A stretch of 64,000 bases of DNA, taken from positions 186,001 through 250,000 of the forward strand of contig NZ_JAUSSM010000008.1 in assembly GCF_030812315.1 (NCBI RefSeq), written 5' to 3'. This DNA is from Arthrobacter oryzae. Its GTDB lineage: Bacteria; Actinomycetota; Actinomycetes; Actinomycetales; Micrococcaceae. Made by a program: the position numbers and the translations under genes. Under the pieces are notes generated by a model. That model did no database searches. It worked only from the letters and a program-made list of their open reading frames with translations, and was not told the DNA's origin. This document shows, piece after piece, positions 27,221 to 34,264 of this stretch. How positions within the stretch are numbered: position 1 is the stretch's first letter; the number at the start of each line of letters is the position of its first letter.

Positions 27221-27801
27221 AAGTTGCGACCGCCGGCGACGCCCACTGCCGCACGTTGTCCGGTTGTCCGGGGGGGGCATGTCCTTAGCCATGCGTGTGA
27301 GAAGGCTTACGCGCGGTGGTCGATTCGCCGTCTAATCCCTGACAGCGTCCTGTTGCTGCCGTGAACCGGTCCACGAGGACCGACTCCATGGTCCTGATCT
27401 CCTCGAGGTCGTTCTTTTTCGAGGTGCAGCGTCTTAGGCGACGGAACCGTTGCCTGATCGTTCAAGGTTGGGCTGTCTCGTCATTCACCGGCCCATCATA
27501 AGCTCGACCTCAGCGCCTACCTTCGCTTGAGGAAGCCTTTTTTCTTGACGCCGAGTGCCGCCGATGGTTGCGTCGATGAGCCTTCAGCCCCGGACCGGCA
27601 TGGTGATCTTCAGTGGCCCGGGCTGGCCGGTATCCGCTGAACGGTCATGGTTTGTTGTGCCGGTTGGATCGGCCGCCATGGTTGGGTCCGCACAATCTCC
27701 TGTACCTCGTCGGGGCGGGTCAGCAGCGCCGCAAGGCCAATTCACTTTTTCAGCCACGCGTTGTCCTGCTCATATGAGTCTTCAGGCCGCAGGCTTTGTA
27801 A
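27221..27801. other. No convincing gene; decayed sequence
   Basis: The short frames here have no recognisable content or ribosome sites. A weak hairpin followed by a T run lies near 27522-27545 and may end the wall hydrolase transcript. The segment probably held the N-terminal part of the replication-relaxation gene before decay. Confidence 0.5.
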
Positions 27802-28305
27802 GGATCGCAGGGGTCCATCCCGGGCAAGAGAAACGTCGAGTACGTCTACCAACTGGCCTCCACGAAGGCCCGGACACCGGAGCCGCACACCCTCGATATC
27901 TCGGAGCTGTATGTGCAACTCGTAGAGGCGGGGGCAGCCGGCCTGACATTCCTGAGTGAGCCCTGGTGCCACACCAGCGTCGGCCACGTCTAGCTGAAAC
28001 CCGATGGCTACATCGAAGCCGGGGAAGTGAGCTATTTTGCCGCGATAGATCGTGGCGTTGAGTGGGAGGCACAGTTGACGGCCAAGTGCCGCAGATACAT
28101 CCAGGCGATCGACTCAGGACACTGGCCGGCGGATCGAGCGTTTCCACTCGTGCTCTGGGTGGTTCCCGATGAGGCCAGGAAACGATATTTGGACAACATC
28201 ATCGGCAAGTTGGGGGAGAGAGACCTGTTCAGCGTGGTGCTGTTCAGTCAGGCGGCAGAAAGGCTACGACATGGAGGAGTTTCTGCTAGTCACTCGGCTC
28301 GATAA
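27802..28305 (+). pseudogene. Replication-relaxation family protein, decayed
   Basis: One frame reads EYVYQLASTKARTPEPHTLD, then LTFLSEPWCHTSVGHV, an in-frame TAG at 27991-27993, then LKPDGYIEAGE, IDRGVEWEAQLTAKCRRYI and FPLVLWVVPDEARKRY. This is the conserved core of replication-relaxation proteins, which are common in actinobacterial conjugative elements. The N-terminal winged-helix part is missing (a stop lies at 27799) and the C-terminus runs into unrelated residues. A GTG at 28027 could restart translation, but the fragment would lack half the domain. I treat it as a pseudogene. Confidence 0.75.
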
Positions 28306-28657
28306 AGCCATCGCTGACGTTGAATGGCAGGAAGTAGTTTACGAGGAACGGATGGCAATGTTCTCCGACCCCCTTGAACGTGGGCAAGTTTTTGAGATCG
28401 CGACGCAGGCGCTGGTCAAGTACTCCATGTGGCAGTTTGAGAACCTGGAGCGCTCGGGCGCAATTCCGCGAAACTATCGCGTCATGCACAAGGCAGAAGC
28501 GGAGTTGCTGAAGACGGCGGAAGAGATATATGCCAACCCTCATGCCAAGGCTCGGAATGACGAGGAATACGAATGGGATGGAGGCATACCAGCGCCCTAC
28601 CAAATATGGCCGAAATTGACGTTCTGGCAGGTGCTGCGAAGGTGGTGGAAAAGCTGA
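28271..28657 (+). CDS. Hypothetical protein, 128 residues
   Basis: The ATG at 28271 gives a mostly helical, acidic protein (MEEFLLVTRLDKAIAD at the start) with several Trp residues at the C-terminus (FWQVLRRWWKS). No signal peptide or membrane helix is seen. It overlaps the decayed upstream frame and the next gene, which suggests a small coupled pair. I do not recognise the family. Confidence 0.55.
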   Translation: MEEFLLVTRLDKAIADVEWQEVVYEERMAMFSDPLERGQVFEIATQALVKYSMWQFENLERSGAIPRNYRVMHKAEAELLKTAEEIYANPHAKARNDEEYEWDGGIPAPYQIWPKLTFWQVLRRWWKS

Positions 28658-28881
28658 TGCCCTACTACGCCTGGCAAACCGAAGTCTTCGCTGATTCATT
28701 CGACGACTGGGTCGAGGTGCTAGGTATCGCCTGTATGGAGGACGAGGTTGATATGCATTCCGTTGTCACTCGCGTCGCTCAACTCGCCAGCCAGGACATC
28801 GAGGGGCGGGGCTTTGGCTGGAAAAACATGGAGAACTTCTACATCTCGGCAGTCTCCGACGACAAGTATGACCTCTATTGA
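28606..28881 (+). CDS. Hypothetical protein, about 91 residues
   Basis: Starting at the ATG at 28606 (MAEIDVLAGAAKVVEK; an earlier ATG at 28573 is possible), this acidic protein overlaps the previous gene by about 50 bases. It contains WVEVLGIACMEDEVDMHSVV and ends GFGWKNMENFYIS followed by an acidic tail. No known domain is evident. Confidence 0.5.
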   Translation: MAEIDVLAGAAKVVEKLMPYYAWQTEVFADSFDDWVEVLGIACMEDEVDMHSVVTRVAQLASQDIEGRGFGWKNMENFYISAVSDDKYDLY

Positions 28882-28938
28882 TTTACATTGCAGAAGTGTT
28901 CCACTACCTGAAGGCGTTCATCCACGAAGGAGATCATC

Positions 28939-29127
28939 ATGGCAGCTCAGATCCAACCATTTGAAGCAGACTCAGCCAAGCAGCCAGCGGCCGACATCAA
29001 TCGGTTCATCAGGAAGTACGAGACGGCGCACATCACCATCCAATTCCTCACGACGACCGTCTCTGATCCCAGAAATGCCGACAAGACGAAAGTGAAGTAC
29101 GAGGCCTTCGTGACGTCCCCGGGCTGA
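28939..29127 (+). CDS. Small protein, 62 residues, paralogue of 31147-31329
   Basis: A strong GAAGGAG ribosome site precedes the ATG. The protein starts MAAQIQPFEADSAKQPAAD and ends KVKYEAFVTSPG. It aligns without gaps over about 52 residues to the 60-residue protein at 31147, sharing ADSxK, IR, I-x-Q, VxD, Y and T-x-P positions at about 25 percent identity. Both are followed tail to tail by a membrane-anchored protein of one family. The function is unknown; an immunity, antitoxin or partner role for the neighbour is conceivable. Confidence 0.6.
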   Translation: MAAQIQPFEADSAKQPAADINRFIRKYETAHITIQFLTTTVSDPRNADKTKVKYEAFVTSPG

Positions 29128-29134
29128 GCTGGGG

Positions 29135-29677
29135 TCAGAGCGTCGAGTTGTCCGTCGCCCTGGATTCGGCGCTGGCCGGCCTCTTCTTTCGCTCAATCCA
29201 TTTCGGCCGGTGAGTGATCCACCAGATCGTTGCGACCGCTTGGTAGCCCTGAATGCGGGTCCGCTTCGGCCAGGGGAATAGCTTGCCGCTCTCGTTGCGC
29301 ATCCAGTAGTTTCCGGAGCTATCGAGGAACTGCACCAATACTTTCCGCTCAGTTCCCACGTCGACATGAAATTCCAGCTTTTCGCCCGGTTCGATGACGC
29401 CAGCCGATTCGGTGTAGGTGTTGCCGTCAAAGCTGGCGTGCAAGTCCACGTTGTAAATGGGCAGATCGCTGGCGTTGAGCACGAAGCACCTGTAGCGATC
29501 TGCGAAGAGCGGCTGTTGTACGAGCTTGGCACCAACCGTCACGGCACTGGCCTGCTTGCGGTGCTGGTCGTTCACCTACCGCCGGAGGGTTAAAGCGCCC
29601 ACCCAAAGGGCGCCGACCGTTCCAACAGCAGCCGCGCAGTCTGCGACGGCGCTAATCCAATCGGGTGCGTCTGACAT
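29135..29677 (-). pseudogene. Membrane-anchored beta protein interrupted by in-frame TAG
   Basis: From the ATG at 29677 the frame reads DWISAVADCAAAVGTVGALW (membrane helix), then after 33 codons hits TAG at 29578-29576 and continues in the same frame with GTG at 29575 for 146 more codons. The downstream part ends in FLDSSGNYW-x5-GKLF, the motif shared with the genes at 31380, 32026 and 57300. It is therefore one gene with a nonsense codon, unless readthrough or restart at the GTG directly after TAG makes a soluble form. It lies 6 bases downstream of the gene at 29684. Confidence 0.6.
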
Positions 29678-29683
29678 GGCCCG

Positions 29684-30154
29684 CTACTTCAGCGGCTTTA
29701 GGTAGACCGTCCAGGATGTACCGCTGCCCTTGATTGAAGAGCACACGAACTGCCTGGGGATGGTGTTGCCTGCTGGCTTGTCGGTGAAGGCCCCGGTCGT
29801 GTCGTAACTGCCGTCCGAGGCCCTGAAGACCGATTTCGTCTTGCTCGCGTCAACGGTGGCTGTGGGGTACTTCTGAACTAGACGCCGCTCGCAGACGCCG
29901 TTAGCTTCCTTGGCGTCTGCTGCCTTCAGGTCGGCCAGGGCCTCCTCGCCCGCCTTGGCAATCTCAGCCATCTTCGACGCCTCCACTACTGCCTTCTCCT
30001 TGGCGGCAGCTTCTTCGCTAGCCCTGATTGCCTGGGAGGATACGGCTATAGCGATGATCGCCAGGAGCAAGATGACGGCGCCGCCAATGATGATAAGGAT
30101 CTTGTTGCGGCTGAGCCCAGACTTCTGAGGCGCGGGCTGCTCGGGAGTGCTCAT
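29684..30154 (-). CDS. Membrane-anchored hypothetical protein
   Basis: The ATG at 30154 (AAAGG ribosome site) gives 156 residues: a short cytoplasmic tail, one membrane helix (about 19-41, ILIIIGGAVILLLAIIAIAV), an Ala/Glu/Lys-rich helical stalk (about 45-85) and a C-terminal domain with two cysteines (VCERRL and FVCSSIKG), which could form a disulphide outside the cell. The frame is open upstream of 30154. It heads a two-gene minus-strand unit with the anchored gene at 29135. Family unknown. Confidence 0.6.
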   Translation of the reverse strand: MSTPEQPAPQKSGLSRNKILIIIGGAVILLLAIIAIAVSSQAIRASEEAAAKEKAVVEASKMAEIAKAGEEALADLKAADAKEANGVCERRLVQKYPTATVDASKTKSVFRASDGSYDTTGAFTDKPAGNTIPRQFVCSSIKGSGTSWTVYLKPLK

Positions 30155-31146
30155 GGTGGTGCCTTTCGGGAATGCTTCTAGCGGGCCAATCAAATAGGGC
30201 CGGCTAGCAATGACATCCCCCAGCACGCTGCACCTTCGTGCAGATTACCTCACGGGTGGAGAAACAAATATCCGGCCGTGTACGAGGGTGCATACAGGGC
30301 CGGACTTGGTACCCCCGCCATCGGCAGCGGAAGTGGCGATTCAGCACCTTGGAGGGAGCTGAAATGCTTCTGTTTGTACGGCAGGTACTCCGGCTCGATT
30401 GTCGGTGCGTATATTTTCCCAAATATAGCCGGTGAATGAAATGGGAAATTAAGAGTATTGCAACATATGCACAAGGGGAATAAAGTAAATCTACAACAAA
30501 AAAAGAACCAGGATACGGCTGGCTCTTTCTTGTCTCAAAGTAGCAGAAAGACGCCTACAGCTCAATAGGCTCATTTCTGTTGTCACGTATTCTCCACCAG
30601 CAAAAGGCACCGGCACCGACCGAGATAGCGTACATTCATAGGTTGATTGAGAGAGTATCCAAAAGACTACGTTTGCGTTGTGGCTCTGCCTGCTGTGCGT
30701 TTGGGCATGGACAGAGATAAGGCGCTGAAGAGTAAGGAACTGATGACTACGGCTACGGCCAGCCCGAAAGGTTGACAAAGTGGGAGTTAAAAAATACTGC
30801 TACCCGTTGCGAGGTGAATAAGCGGAAATCCTCGCCTCTCTCAACCAGCCTATGAACACAAGCGCATAACGGTAATCACCTGGACACCACAGGGGCTCTA
30901 CAACTGCTCGCTCTGTCTGATCTGACAACGAGCGGCCTGATGAGCTTCCGTGGCAGAATCCCTGTGCGAGACGTTTGAGACAAAGCGTCCTTCATCCCGA
31001 GAGGTTGGTTGATGAGCTTGGTAGTCCAGGGATCACAGTTCCCCATCTGCTCTCCGCAGTAGCGCCGCAGGCTTTCAGGAGGGTAAAGGTCGGTCTATGA
31101 GAAAGTAAGCCTACGCTCTTCCAATTCACTAGCTAGGGGCCAAGCA
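30155..31146. other. AT-richer intergenic region, no supported gene
   Basis: About 1 kb with markedly lower GC than the core. Short frames on both strands lack ribosome sites or family resemblance; the best is a 23-codon frame at 30363 after a GGAGGGA. A weak hairpin with an A tract lies at 30500-30535. A segment at 31062-31090 (GGCTTTCAGGAGGGTAAAGG core) recurs in altered form at 31350-31378, on the other side of the small gene at 31147. Confidence 0.5.
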
Positions 31147-31329
31147 ATGGCAAAGTTTGCAACCGTTTCCGCAGATTCAGACAAGTCGCTGTGCGATCAG
31201 GTGAGTCAACTGATCCGCCATCATGCACCAAGCTATATCAACGTCCAAGTGGTCCCCCTGGTGGTGGCGGACCAAAACAGTCCGACCGGTTCCAGAATTA
31301 TCTACCAGACGTCTATTACTCACCCGTAG
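31147..31329 (+). CDS. Small protein, 60 residues, paralogue of 28939-29127
   Basis: AGGGG precedes the ATG by 8 bases. The protein (MAKFATVSADSDKSL at the start, IIYQTSITHP at the end) aligns along its length with the 62-residue protein at 28939. It lies tail to tail with the anchored gene ending at 31380, just as its paralogue does with the gene ending at 29135. The repeated arrangement supports both small genes being real. Function unknown. Confidence 0.58.
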   Translation: MAKFATVSADSDKSLCDQVSQLIRHHAPSYINVQVVPLVVADQNSPTGSRIIYQTSITHP

Positions 31330-31379
31330 CGGGCCGCTTATCTACCGCCAGCCGAAGGCTTTCAGCGGGTAAGGGGTGG

Positions 31380-32018
31380 TTAGAGGGCCGCTGCTTGGGC
31401 CGGCACTTGCTCTTCCAGCCGACCATCGAAGTAGAGCTTCCATGTCAGCCCTTTTGCGTCTATGAAGCTGGCATATGAATTCCCCGTGGCCGGGAGTGGA
31501 AAGGCAAGGCGTCTTTCTTTGCCAGGATTCATAGTCTCCAGCAGGTGCCGCTTAGTTTCCTCATGTTCAACGTTCACCGAGACGACGTTGACGGCTTCTA
31601 AGTGCCCATCGCTGAAGTTATGAAGAATCACCTCCATCTCGGCGCTGCCGGGCCCTGGATTTTTAGTCATCTTCACAGTACGAGCCTGTGCAGAACGCTC
31701 GTCAGCCGCCTGCTGCCGCCTATCTTCTGCCTCACGGTTTTTCTCATCCACCTGGTGCTTGTAGGTGAGTGCTGCGATCAAAACTGCCCCAGCCGTGACG
31801 ATCGCGCCAATTGCGGTAGCTATTGCTCCCCAGAAAGTTGAGATGGCGCTGAGCCACTCAGCAGCGTTCGGTGGCTTCTCATCTGTGGGGCCTTGCATGA
31901 AATTAGATACCGAGGCGACGACAGCGACGATGCCGAACAAGATCGCAGTGCTACCCAGGACTACCGGCCAGTGCTTCCAATGCCAGAATCTGGCCATGGC
32001 TTTCTTCCCTCGTTCCAT
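31380..32018 (-). CDS. Membrane-anchored beta protein, paralogue A
   Basis: This 212-residue protein has two membrane helices (about 19-39 and 63-87) with WLSAIS between them, then a charged hinge HQVDEKNREAEDRRQQAADE and a C-terminal beta-rich domain ending SYASFIDAKGLTW-x5-GRLEE. The second helix, hinge and final F-x-D-x2-G-x2-W motif are shared with the genes at 29135, 32026 and 57300. It lies 7 bases downstream of its tandem paralogue at 32026. An internal Met at residue 8 is an alternative start. The domain after the hinge faces the cytoplasm or the outside depending on topology, which I cannot settle. Confidence 0.65.
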   Translation of the reverse strand: MERGKKAMARFWHWKHWPVVLGSTAILFGIVAVVASVSNFMQGPTDEKPPNAAEWLSAISTFWGAIATAIGAIVTAGAVLIAALTYKHQVDEKNREAEDRRQQAADERSAQARTVKMTKNPGPGSAEMEVILHNFSDGHLEAVNVVSVNVEHEETKRHLLETMNPGKERRLAFPLPATGNSYASFIDAKGLTWKLYFDGRLEEQVPAQAAAL

Positions 32019-32025
32019 CTCTTGG

Positions 32026-32595
32026 CTACCGCTCTTCCAGATCGCCGTTGAACCAGCTCCGCCACCTTACGCCGTTGGCGTCCGTGAAATTTGCATAGGC
32101 TGCTCCCACTATCCGTTCATCCCGGTCGAATCCTTGCTCTGTTCCAGGGGGAATGAGGTAGTAAGGCTTCTGGAACGGCTCTTTGCGTTGCTTGTCGACC
32201 AGAACGAGGAACACGGAGTTTATGGCCTGTGAACTCCCGTTAGCGACTCTGATCTGCATCGTCTTAGGGGCATCAGGCTTCTCGATGATGGAGACCGTAA
32301 CGGACTTGGCCTGTGCTCTCCGAGCGTCAAAGTCCGCCCGCCGCTTGTTTGCGGCAGCGCGGATCTTTTCTTCGACCTGGTGCTGGTAGGTCAAAGCGGC
32401 GATGAGTGCCGCCCCACCGGTAATCACAGCTCCGCCTGCTGTCCCAAAAGCGCTTATCCAGTCCGAGGTCTTGTCCTCTGAGCCTGCGTTCCAGTTAAGG
32501 GTCTGGAGGATGATGGCTGTAAAGATCAAAATGCCACTGCCCGCCCAGAGTAGGTACGTGACTATATTGCTGGGCGGGCGCTTCTCTGGTTCCAA
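32026..32595 (-). CDS. Membrane-anchored beta protein, paralogue B
   Basis: This 189-residue protein has two helices (about 13-32 and 46-69), the DWISAFGTAGGAV segment, a basic hinge with Ala/Arg repeats, and a C-terminal domain with MQIRVANGSSQAIN and AYANFTDANGVRW-x5-GDLEER. It is a tandem duplicate of the next gene downstream. Upstream lies an AT-rich region with palindromes, which probably holds its promoter. No known family is recognised. Confidence 0.65.
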   Translation of the reverse strand: MEPEKRPPSNIVTYLLWAGSGILIFTAIILQTLNWNAGSEDKTSDWISAFGTAGGAVITGGAALIAALTYQHQVEEKIRAAANKRRADFDARRAQAKSVTVSIIEKPDAPKTMQIRVANGSSQAINSVFLVLVDKQRKEPFQKPYYLIPPGTEQGFDRDERIVGAAYANFTDANGVRWRSWFNGDLEER

Positions 32596-32720
32596 GATGA
32601 GTGCAACTTTCAGTGTGACCGGGGCATCAAAAGCCCCCGGCGAGAAGGTGACTAAACCACTCTATGCCAGGGGCTGCATATAACTTAGCACAATTCACAG
32701 GGCGGTGATATTGGCCGTAT

Positions 32721-32823
32721 ATTGGTTGTGGATAAATGGATAACCAATAGATTGAGAATAAAAGTATTGACCGCCTAAGCGTTATGAATCATAATGCTTG
32801 CATAACCAAGGCGACTAACCAAT
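32721..32823. promoter_or_regulatory. AT-rich repeat and palindrome cluster
   Basis: ATTGGTT (32721-32727) and AACCAAT (32742-32748) form a dyad. TAACCAA recurs at 32741, 32803 and 32816, and TTATGA-A-TCATAA is a perfect palindrome at 32782-32794. The cluster lies between the divergent anchored gene and the tiny-gene string, so it is likely a control region; short repeats in AT-rich DNA would also suit an origin. Confidence 0.5.
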
Positions 32824-32981
32824 GACCAAAACTTCTAAATCCGTAATGGGCTTCTCCCAGCTACCAAAAGAACCCAGCTTCTAAAGCTCTTCTCCGTTCA
32901 TTCTTCGCTTTCGGTTTGCTCTTCATCATCACCTTCGGCTTCATGATCGGCGCCCTGCTGCTGACAGGAGGTGACCGATGA
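32822..32981 (+). CDS. Small membrane peptide needing +1 frameshift
   Basis: The ATG at 32822 reads 20 codons (MTKTSKSVMGFSQLPKEPSF) to TAA at 32882. Shifting +1 at TTC-TAA-A continues KALLRSFFAFGLLF, a clear membrane helix, to a TGA at 32979-32981 that overlaps the next ATG (ATGA). The second frame has no usable start before its helix, while its stop is correctly coupled to the next gene. So either a recoding event at the stop codon or a one-base insertion is implied. The joined product would be 52 residues. Confidence 0.45.
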
Positions 32982-33106
32982 ACATCGTAGATAAGACCTG
33001 GTGGGCAAAGATGTTCTACCAGACAGGCAAGATGAGCAAGGGGGAGTACATCGTTGCTCTCGGCCACCTCTTCACTGAAGCAACGGCTAATCGGGAGGGC
33101 AGGTAA
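32978..33106 (+). CDS. Small protein, 42 residues
   Basis: A perfect AGGAGGT ribosome site lies 5 bases before the ATG. The protein begins MNIVDKTWWAKMFYQTGKMS and ends TEATANREGR. It overlaps the previous stop (ATGA) and the next start (TAATG), so it sits inside a translationally coupled string. Function unknown. Confidence 0.6.
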   Translation: MNIVDKTWWAKMFYQTGKMSKGEYIVALGHLFTEATANREGR

Positions 33107-33201
33107 TGGAAGATCTCATTTTCCCCGTAATGATGGGACTTCTAGCCTTCGCACTGCTCAGCCTGATTGAAGTAGTCGCAATCTGGTGGTCACTACGATG
33201 A
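33106..33201 (+). CDS. Membrane micropeptide, 31 residues
   Basis: The start overlaps the previous stop (TAATG) and the stop overlaps the next start (ATGA). The peptide MEDLIFPVMMGLLAFALLSL plus a Trp-Trp end is nearly all membrane helix. Coupling on both sides supports expression despite its size. Confidence 0.55.
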   Translation: MEDLIFPVMMGLLAFALLSLIEVVAIWWSLR

Positions 33202-33515
33202 GCACTCAAAAAGAGCGAATAGTTGCTTTCCTCGAAGCTCGTGGCGAACTCGGCGTACTGAACACTGAGCTGATGCCAATCGCATGGCGGTACTCGGCAC
33301 GGATCGACAACCTGCGTAAGGATGGCTACCGGATTCGGGCCAGCCATATCGACAAATCCATCTGGCGCTTCACGTTGCTCCCGCAAGACCCGCAGCAGCC
33401 CCAAGCCCTACAAGTGGCCGCCGAGCTGGACGAACCAAAGTACCTCGACTTCAATGAACAGCTCCGCACCTACGTGAGCGGGACTGCCCCCGGTTTCGTT
33501 GACTCCTTGACCTAG
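33198..33515 (+). CDS. Winged-helix DNA-binding protein, C-terminus rewritten by an IS
   Basis: The ATG at 33198 overlaps the micropeptide stop. Of 105 residues, the first 60 form a likely winged helix (MSTQKERIVAFLEARGELG, then RIDNLRKDGYRIRA). The last 12 codons lie in the left inverted repeat of the IS3 remnant that starts at 33480, so the natural C-terminus has been replaced. The DNA-binding part may still work. Confidence 0.6.
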   Translation: MSTQKERIVAFLEARGELGVLNTELMPIAWRYSARIDNLRKDGYRIRASHIDKSIWRFTLLPQDPQQPQALQVAAELDEPKYLDFNEQLRTYVSGTAPGFVDSLT

Positions 33516-33545
33516 CGAGCTTGTGCTCGTGGAAGGATGTTGACC

Positions 33546-33967
33546 ATGCCCACGGCTTATGGGGCGGAGTTCCGCCAGGATGTTATTGATGTGGCCCGCA
33601 AGGGCGAGGCGCCGCTGGCGCAGATTGCGAAGGATTTTGGGCTTTCGGTCACGACGTTGAAGCGCTGGATTGCGATCGCCGAACGTACGGAATCCGGGGC
33701 CGCCCCGCGGCGGCGGAGTCGGCCGAGATGCGGGAGTTGGTCGAGCGGGATTTCACCGCCGCGGCACCGGACGAACTGTGGCTGACAGACATCACCGAAC
33801 ACCCCACAGCAGAGGGCAAGCTCTACCTCTGCGCGGTGAAAGACGTCTACTCCGGAAGGATCGTCGGCTCCTCAATGGACTCGCGAATGAAATCCTCGCT
33901 TGCCGTCGCCGCACTGGAGAACGCGGTGCGGGCACGCCGCCCGGAAGGGACAGTGGTGCACTCGGAT
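33546..33967 (+). pseudogene. IS3 transposase: OrfA N-terminus and first part of OrfB
   Basis: OrfA begins MPTAYGAEFRQDVIDVARKG with helix LAQIAKDFGLSVTTLKRW. After about residue 55 the frame shifts, and the sequence jumps to the OrfB core ELVERDFTAAAPDELWLTDI (first catalytic Asp), continuing to GTVVHSD (second catalytic Asp), where IS110 begins. The zipper part of OrfA and the N-terminus of OrfB are deleted. Confidence 0.8.
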
Positions 33968-34264
33968 AGTGAGACTGTCCGTACCGGTATTCCCGAAGGA
34001 TCCTTGACTCGCACAGTGATGGATGCGACAGGATGCTGGTGCCGGGTGCGCCCCGGGGTTCTTGACTCTCACTCCGATCGACAGCTGTTGTCTTTCCCCG
34101 GATCTGTCAGTCCCCGAGGCGTACCCGGTGAGGCGCTACGCCTGGCCGCCGGTGTGACCTAAGGAGAGCCTGCGCCAAGGGTGCTCATCACTGTCTTGTC
34201 CGCCGGTCGGTCGATGCGCGGGGCCGTGCCCCCTTGCACACCGGATGGACCGGAGGAAAACGAC
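33968..34264 (+). ncRNA. Candidate IS110 bridge RNA region
   Basis: IS110 elements of this layout encode a bridge RNA in the left non-coding end, with one loop matching the target and one matching the element ends. Here CACTCCGATCG at 34070-34080 matches 10 of 11 bases of the rejoined target (CACTCGGATCG), and AGGAGAGC at 34162-34169 matches the right end of the element (35380-35387). The target-like part precedes the donor-like part, the known order. Exact RNA ends and folding are not determined. Confidence 0.55.

Noticed and set aside
30491..30778. 95-codon minus-strand frame in the AT-rich gap
   Set aside because: Composition looks random and there is no start signal.
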